Made by a program: the position numbers and the translations under genes. Under the pieces are notes generated by a model that saw only the letters and a program-made list of their open reading frames with translations, searched no databases and had not been told where the DNA came from. This document shows, one piece after another, positions 59,847 through 64,000 of a DNA stretch of 64,000 nt (position 1 is the first letter of the stretch; every line of letters starts with the position of its first letter). The stretch spans positions 124,001 through 188,000 of the forward strand of contig CAKRTQ010000003.1 of NCBI GenBank assembly GCA_934402395.1, written 5' to 3'. The DNA is from an uncultured Eubacteriales bacterium (GTDB lineage Bacteria; Bacillota; Clostridia; Oscillospirales; CAG-272).

Positions 59847-60818
59847 CTACACAAGCAATCCGTGATATCCGGAATACTCGGTGCCGAGAGAGGCTATGAC
59901 CTCCCGCAGCGCGGCAGCGGAACGGCGCAGCCTTCCCTCCTCATCACCATCGAGCGGGATCTCAAGGACCTGTTCTATTCCGTTTCTGCCCACTATACAC
60001 GGAAGTCCGAGGCAAACGCCTTCAATACCGTAATGACCGTCCGCTATCGTTGAAACGGGCAATATAGTGCGCTCGTCACGTACTATCGCCTCGGCAATAC
60101 GGCGCACCGCCTCGGCAATGGCGTAGTATGTCGCTCCCTTGGCATCTATTATGCGGTACGCGGCATCGCGCACCTCTTCAAAAAGCCCGGAAAAGCCCGC
60201 CGGGTCGCATTCCTCGCAGCACTCGCGGCAGAAAAGCGACAGGTCAACGCCCGAAATATTGGCACTGCTGAACACAGCGACCTCGCTGTCCCCATGTTCG
60301 CCGATTATAAATGTGTGGACGTTGCGGCTGTCAACGCCGAGCCGCTCGCCCACAAGCTGCTTGAGACGCGCGGTGTCAAGCACGGTCCCCGAGCCTATCA
60401 CGCGTCCTGCCGGAAAATGCGAGCGGACAAGCGTGACATATGTCAGTACATCCACGGGATTGGTGACGACAAGGATTATTCCCTCGGCGCGCACCTCGGT
60501 TATACGGTCAACTATCGAGGCAAAAATACGCTCGTTTCTGTGAACAAGATCAATGCGGCTCTCGCCCGGCCGCTGCGATGCGCCGGCGGTTATTATCATC
60601 AGCGCAGCATCGGCTATATCGCCGTAATCACCGCGATATATCGTCATAGGTGAATGAAACGGCAGTCCGTGCGCTATATCCTCAGCTTCACCGCTTGCCC
60701 GCTTTGCATCAACGTCTATAAGCACCATTTCGGAAAAAAGACCACTTTGCATAAGAGTATATGCTGTCGTGGCTCCGACATTGCCGCATCCGATTATTGC
60801 AACTTTTCGTAAATTCAT
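59847..60818 (-). CDS. ldh: L-lactate dehydrogenase
   Basis: The enzyme reduces pyruvate to lactate with NADH, renewing NAD in fermentation. The 323-residue product has the Rossmann motif IIGCGNVGATTAYTL. The Gln of GASQRPGESR is a lactate (not malate) dehydrogenase mark. LDTARLK carries the substrate-binding Arg, and IIGEHGDSE the catalytic His. The ATG at 60818 (AAGGGATG upstream) is favoured over the 40-residue longer frame. It lies in the same direction as the YhhN-like gene but after a hairpin. Confidence 0.9.
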   Translation of the reverse strand: MNLRKVAIIGCGNVGATTAYTLMQSGLFSEMVLIDVDAKRASGEAEDIAHGLPFHSPMTIYRGDYGDIADAALMIITAGASQRPGESRIDLVHRNERIFASIVDRITEVRAEGIILVVTNPVDVLTYVTLVRSHFPAGRVIGSGTVLDTARLKQLVGERLGVDSRNVHTFIIGEHGDSEVAVFSSANISGVDLSLFCRECCEECDPAGFSGLFEEVRDAAYRIIDAKGATYYAIAEAVRRIAEAIVRDERTILPVSTIADGHYGIEGVCLGLPCIVGRNGIEQVLEIPLDGDEEGRLRRSAAALREVIASLGTEYSGYHGLLV

Positions 60819-60837
60819 GATCAACATCCCTTGAAAA

Positions 60838-60872
60838 AATAATACCGGATCGCAAGACCCGGTACTATTATT
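60838..60872 (-). terminator. Probable terminator of the YhhN-like gene
   Basis: An imperfect hairpin pairs AATAATACCGG with CCGGTA...TTATT across a 3-base bulge. On the minus strand it is followed by a T6 run. It sits between the YhhN-like stop and the lactate dehydrogenase start. Confidence 0.55.
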
Positions 60873-60889
60873 TTTCGCAAGTGAGTTTT

Positions 60890-61504
60890 TTATGCTCCCG
60901 CCAGCAAAAGAATCTGCCCTGCGGGGTAAAATGTCCATATCCAGAAATCGGAATTTTTGATTTTTTTACCGAGAATGCTGTCGGCTGCAATGAAAAGATC
61001 GGAAATGAGAAACAGTGTCACTCCGATCGCAGAAACGATAAAACGTCCGCCGTGCGCCGTAGCACAGGAATATACCGTTGTGAAATTCAGTGCTATAAAG
61101 AACAGATAAAGTATCCCCAGCGGCATCATACGGCGATCTCCGCCGGATGACGAAAGGCAAAGCACGGCAATTGCCACCGCTGTCACGGCAAAAAGCGCGA
61201 TACCGACCCATGCGCCGATGTTGAAGTAATTTCCCGCCGAAAAAAGGAACGCGGCAAAATAGATCACGTGAGACACGGCAAATGTTGACGCGCCGGCAAT
61301 AAAACCTCGGGCGGGAAGCTTTTCGGTCACCGGCTTATAGTCCATCAGAATAATGTCGCCGAGCGAGGAGACAAGCATTGCCGGCACACACAGCAGGCGC
61401 GTCACAGTCGGATCGACTGCGGCAAGTACCACGGCAGTAAGGCTGATAAGCAGCGTCAGCACCAGCTTGCCGGGCAAGCCGAACCAATGGAACAGTTTAT
61501 GCAT
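60890..61504 (-). CDS. YhhN/lysoplasmalogenase-family membrane protein
   Basis: This is a 204-residue integral membrane protein with about seven or eight hydrophobic segments. Conserved acidic positions of the YhhN (TMEM86) family are visible in SLGDIILMD and LFLISDLFIA. Animal members hydrolyse the vinyl-ether bond of lysoplasmalogen, and some anaerobic Clostridia make plasmalogens, so that role is possible but not shown. It starts 16 bases after glpK ends, suggesting one operon. Confidence 0.75.
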   Translation of the reverse strand: MHKLFHWFGLPGKLVLTLLISLTAVVLAAVDPTVTRLLCVPAMLVSSLGDIILMDYKPVTEKLPARGFIAGASTFAVSHVIYFAAFLFSAGNYFNIGAWVGIALFAVTAVAIAVLCLSSSGGDRRMMPLGILYLFFIALNFTTVYSCATAHGGRFIVSAIGVTLFLISDLFIAADSILGKKIKNSDFWIWTFYPAGQILLLAGA

Positions 61505-61520
61505 GATGTCACTCCCGCTT

Positions 61521-63008
61521 TTATTTTGTCAGCACTCTTTCTACCGCCCGACGCCAGCCGGCGAGCCGCGCGGATCGCTCATCCTGCGAAATGTGCGGTT
61601 CGAAAAGCTTATCCGGATGCCACGAAGCGGCTATCTCAGCCGTTGACACAAACGCACCGGTCGCCAGTCCCGCAAGGTTGGCGGCGCCGAGAGCGGTCGT
61701 TTCTATGCATCCGGGACGGATTATCGGGGTCCCGAGCAGATCGGACTGTATTTCGAGAAGCAGGTCGTTTGCGGACGCGCCGCCATCGACCTTCAGCGAT
61801 GTTACCGTTGCGCCCGCCTCGCGCTCCATGAGCTCAAGCACATCGGCAGTCTGGTATGCCATGGATTCAATGACCGCACGTACAACGTGCGCACGGGTGG
61901 TCCCCCGCGTAATGCCGAGCAGCGCTCCGCGCGCGTACGGATCCCAATACGGTGCGCCGAGTCCAACAAAAGCCGGGACGAACCATACGCCGCCGCAATT
62001 TTCCACCGTCCGGGCTATCGCCTCGGTTTCGGATGCCTTTTGGACCAGTCCGATACCGTCGCGCAGCCATTGGACCGCCGCTCCGCATATGAACACCGAG
62101 CCCTCAAGCGCGTATGTTACGGGATCGCCGCCAAGTCCCCATGCAATTGTGGTCAGAAGTCCGTTTTCGGAAAGCACCGGGCGCGTGCCTGTGTTCATAA
62201 GCATGAATCCGCCCGTACCGTATGTGTTTTTTACACCGCCTGCTTCAAAGCAGCACTGACCGAAGAGTGCTGCCTGCTGATCGCCGGCAACTCCCGCGAC
62301 CGGTATCGGCGCACCGAAAAGCGATGGATCAGTCTCACCGAATATTCCGGACGACGGGCGCACCTCAGGAAGCATTGCCTGCGGAATATCGAACAGGCGA
62401 AGAAGCTCGCCGTCCCATTCAAGCGTATTGATATTGAAGAGCATAGTGCGCGAGGCGTTTGAGTAATCTGTCGCGTGCACCTTCCCGCCGGTGAGATTGA
62501 ATATCAACCAGCTGTCGACCGTACCGAAGCACAGCTCGCCGCGCACCGCGCGTTCACGCACACCCGGAACATTGCCAAGTATCCATTTGAGCTTGGTGGC
62601 GGAAAAATATGCGTCAATGAGCAGTCCTGTGCGGCGGCGTATATCCTCGCACAGCTCACCGCTCTTTATATAATCGCAATATTCCGCAGTGCGGCGGCAC
62701 TGCCAGACTATCGCATTGTATACCGGCTTTCCCGTTGCGCGCTCCCAGACTATTGTGGTCTCGCGTTGGTTCGTTATGCCGATACCGTAAATATCGGCGG
62801 CATCAGCTCCCGCTTTCAGCATCGCCTCACGCGCTACCGCAAGCTGAGTGTTCCATATATCAAGCGGATCGTGCTCCACCCATCCCTCGCGCGGGAAATG
62901 CTGTGGAAATTCCTTCTGCGCGGATGCGATGATCCGCCCGGAAAGGTCAAACACTATCGAACGCGAGCTGGTCGTTCCCTGATCAAGTGCCAACAGATAT
63001 TTCGGCAT
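61521..63008 (-). CDS. glpK: Glycerol kinase
   Basis: GlpK makes glycerol 3-phosphate from glycerol and ATP. The 495-residue product starts MPKYLLALDQGTTSSRSIVFD (phosphate-binding motif). It continues with IYGIGITNQRETTIVWE and a C-terminal FGGY signature region (LKVDGGASANDLLLEIQSDLLG). Length matches E. coli GlpK. The ATG at 63008 follows GGAGG by 8 bases. No glpF or glpO neighbours are present; a YhhN-like gene follows. Confidence 0.95.
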   Translation of the reverse strand: MPKYLLALDQGTTSSRSIVFDLSGRIIASAQKEFPQHFPREGWVEHDPLDIWNTQLAVAREAMLKAGADAADIYGIGITNQRETTIVWERATGKPVYNAIVWQCRRTAEYCDYIKSGELCEDIRRRTGLLIDAYFSATKLKWILGNVPGVRERAVRGELCFGTVDSWLIFNLTGGKVHATDYSNASRTMLFNINTLEWDGELLRLFDIPQAMLPEVRPSSGIFGETDPSLFGAPIPVAGVAGDQQAALFGQCCFEAGGVKNTYGTGGFMLMNTGTRPVLSENGLLTTIAWGLGGDPVTYALEGSVFICGAAVQWLRDGIGLVQKASETEAIARTVENCGGVWFVPAFVGLGAPYWDPYARGALLGITRGTTRAHVVRAVIESMAYQTADVLELMEREAGATVTSLKVDGGASANDLLLEIQSDLLGTPIIRPGCIETTALGAANLAGLATGAFVSTAEIAASWHPDKLFEPHISQDERSARLAGWRRAVERVLTK

Positions 63009-63041
63009 TGTTTTTTCCTCCGAACCGTACATATTATGCTT

Positions 63042-63070
63042 ATTATACAACACAACCGGATACATTTCAA
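63042..63070 (-). promoter_or_regulatory. Sigma-A promoter of glpK
   Basis: On the minus strand TTGAAA (63065-63070) and TATAAT (63042-63047) are separated by 17 bases. Confidence 0.7.
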
Positions 63071-63124
63071 CATTCAGCCGTAAATTTTGCTGAACATTTT
63101 GTATCCGGTCATGTATGTAAGATC

Positions 63125-63910
63125 TTATTCACCGCCGCCTCTGGCATCGCTCCATGAAGCGCGGAGCGCACCGACTGCATTAGAAAGTGCGGCGGCAGCA
63201 CGTTTGGGAGAGATCAGCTTTGAAGACTCCGAGGCGCACCCATCCTCATTATCGACATGGAGGGCCGATGCCGCCTGCGATATTGCCGCCGAAACAGCGG
63301 ACATCGTGACCGACAGCGCACGTATCACTCGAAGCATCTCGGCAGCAAGCTTTTCAGCCGCCAGGGCGCGTTCGCGGGTTTCGTCTGAAAGTGCCTGCCT
63401 TTCGGCATCCAGCTCCGCGTTATCGCAAAGGCGTGCGGCGATCGCAGCGTATCTCAGCTCAGATGCAAGCGTCTGCGCCTGCGCCGAGCAGCCCCGAAGC
63501 ATAGCGACAGCCTCACCCGCCTTGCCGGAAAGTGCCGACATTTCGGACATTCCCGTTCTCAGCTTCGGACACATATCCGCAAACGAATTGACCACATATC
63601 TGCGTTCGTCCGCAGAATATGAAAACGCAAAATCACGCAGCACGGCGTGGGCGTTCCAGCCGTCGATAAGGCGGCATATGATCTCGTCCGTTGCGTCGGC
63701 GGCAGCCCCTGCGTCGCGGTAGACCTCTTCGGCTGCGTCAGCCGCCTCATCTATCGCGGCGTCAAGTGCCACCAGCTCATCTCCGGTGCCGCCGTCATCA
63801 GCTTCGCCGGCATTCAGATATTTTTCGATTATCGCCAGCGCCGCGCCGTCATCGGGACGCATACTTATTTGATTTTTTTCAAGCAGTAAGAATATTTCGT
63901 CCCGTGTCAT
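63125..63910 (-). CDS. Alanine-rich helical protein of unknown function
   Basis: This is a 261-residue protein, almost entirely helical and rich in Ala, Glu, Asp and Ser, with no signal peptide or membrane helix. Segments such as SSALRDAI-like repeats (ELDAERQALSDETRERALAAEKLAAEMLR) suggest coiled coils. GAGGGG precedes its ATG. It starts 30 bases after another minus-strand gene that runs off the window, so both are probably in one operon. I do not recognise the family. Confidence 0.6.
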   Translation of the reverse strand: MTRDEIFLLLEKNQISMRPDDGAALAIIEKYLNAGEADDGGTGDELVALDAAIDEAADAAEEVYRDAGAAADATDEIICRLIDGWNAHAVLRDFAFSYSADERRYVVNSFADMCPKLRTGMSEMSALSGKAGEAVAMLRGCSAQAQTLASELRYAAIAARLCDNAELDAERQALSDETRERALAAEKLAAEMLRVIRALSVTMSAVSAAISQAASALHVDNEDGCASESSKLISPKRAAAALSNAVGALRASWSDARGGGE

Positions 63911-63940
63911 TGATGCCGCCCCTCGGTGATCCCGTCGGAA

Positions 63941-64000
63941 TTATTTGATCTCTACAGTAACCTTTTTGCCGGAACCGGCAGATGCCGCTTTGACAACGGT
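63941..64000 (-). CDS. C-terminal fragment of an unknown gene (runs off the window)
   Basis: Only the last 19 codons are visible, ending in TAA at 63941-63943. The visible residues read TVVKAASAGSGKKVTVEIK, too little to identify the protein. The frame is continuous to the window edge. Confidence 0.5.
   Translation of the reverse strand, partial: TVVKAASAGSGKKVTVEIK

Noticed and set aside
59847..60938. Extended LDH frame starting upstream of 60818
   Set aside because: The extra N-terminal 40 residues overlap the terminator region and match nothing in the family; the ATG at 60818 begins at the Rossmann fold as expected.

Overview
The window looks like a chromosome segment of an endospore-forming Firmicute of class Clostridia, probably an uncultured gut lineage. 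Support: both subunits of dipicolinate synthase, a SpoIID-domain protein, a BofC-like domain, WhiA, a PcrA with the Firmicute C-terminal domain, and sigma-A promoters with 17-base spacers and strong Shine-Dalgarno sites. Most of the DNA is G+C-rich. No rRNA, tRNA, CRISPR array, insertion sequence or prophage was recognised.

Layout. Positions 1-3650 (minus): a partial gene, ApbE, a Gx-type membrane protein, a NusG-domain-II protein and dpaA-dpaB. 3843-6747 (plus): a methionine-uptake operon. It has a consensus promoter, a 36-codon Met/Cys-rich leader ORF, an intrinsic terminator, then metQ-metN-metI. 6752-14582 (minus): secA, two membrane proteins, a 47-residue Asn/Gln-rich peptide and pcrA. 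14761-15819: mnmA. 15960-18034: two lipoproteins, the first strikingly AT-rich. 18152-27435: a class A penicillin-binding protein, a BofC-like protein, and murB-whiA-dnaE with a HAD phosphatase. 27628-37711 (plus): coaE, a lytic transglycosylase, M18 aminopeptidase, prfA, a Sua5 protein, a topoisomerase A subunit, a coiled-coil protein and a large SpoIID protein. 37779-39542: a PHP phosphoesterase and deoC. 39600-47250 (minus): a tightly packed run of xerC-like recombinase, MutS-like ATPase, Lrp regulator, aminotransferase and a decarboxylase-like cluster. 47425-64000: mixed metabolic genes including polA, a cytidylate-kinase-like protein, M29 aminopeptidase, PFL and ACT proteins, a class II aldolase, LDH and glpK.

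The most striking finding is the methionine operon. The MetQ lipoprotein is circularly permuted: the normal C-terminal half follows the signal peptide and the normal N-terminal half ends the protein. The operon is preceded by a leader peptide with eight Met codons among residues 9-22 and then a 14-bp terminator. This layout suggests leader-peptide attenuation by methionine supply, where Firmicutes normally use S-box or T-box RNAs. The leader's Shine-Dalgarno region nearly copies the terminator's left arm, so the two could compete for the right arm.

A second unusual locus is the decarboxylase-like cluster at 39600-42893. Its OadA homologue has lost all four metal-ligand positions, its biotin-carrier gene lacks the biotinyl domain, and no OadB lies nearby. 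Together these suggest a repurposed or decaying complex. Convergent gene pairs are almost all separated by long palindromic terminators, several of which share sequence.
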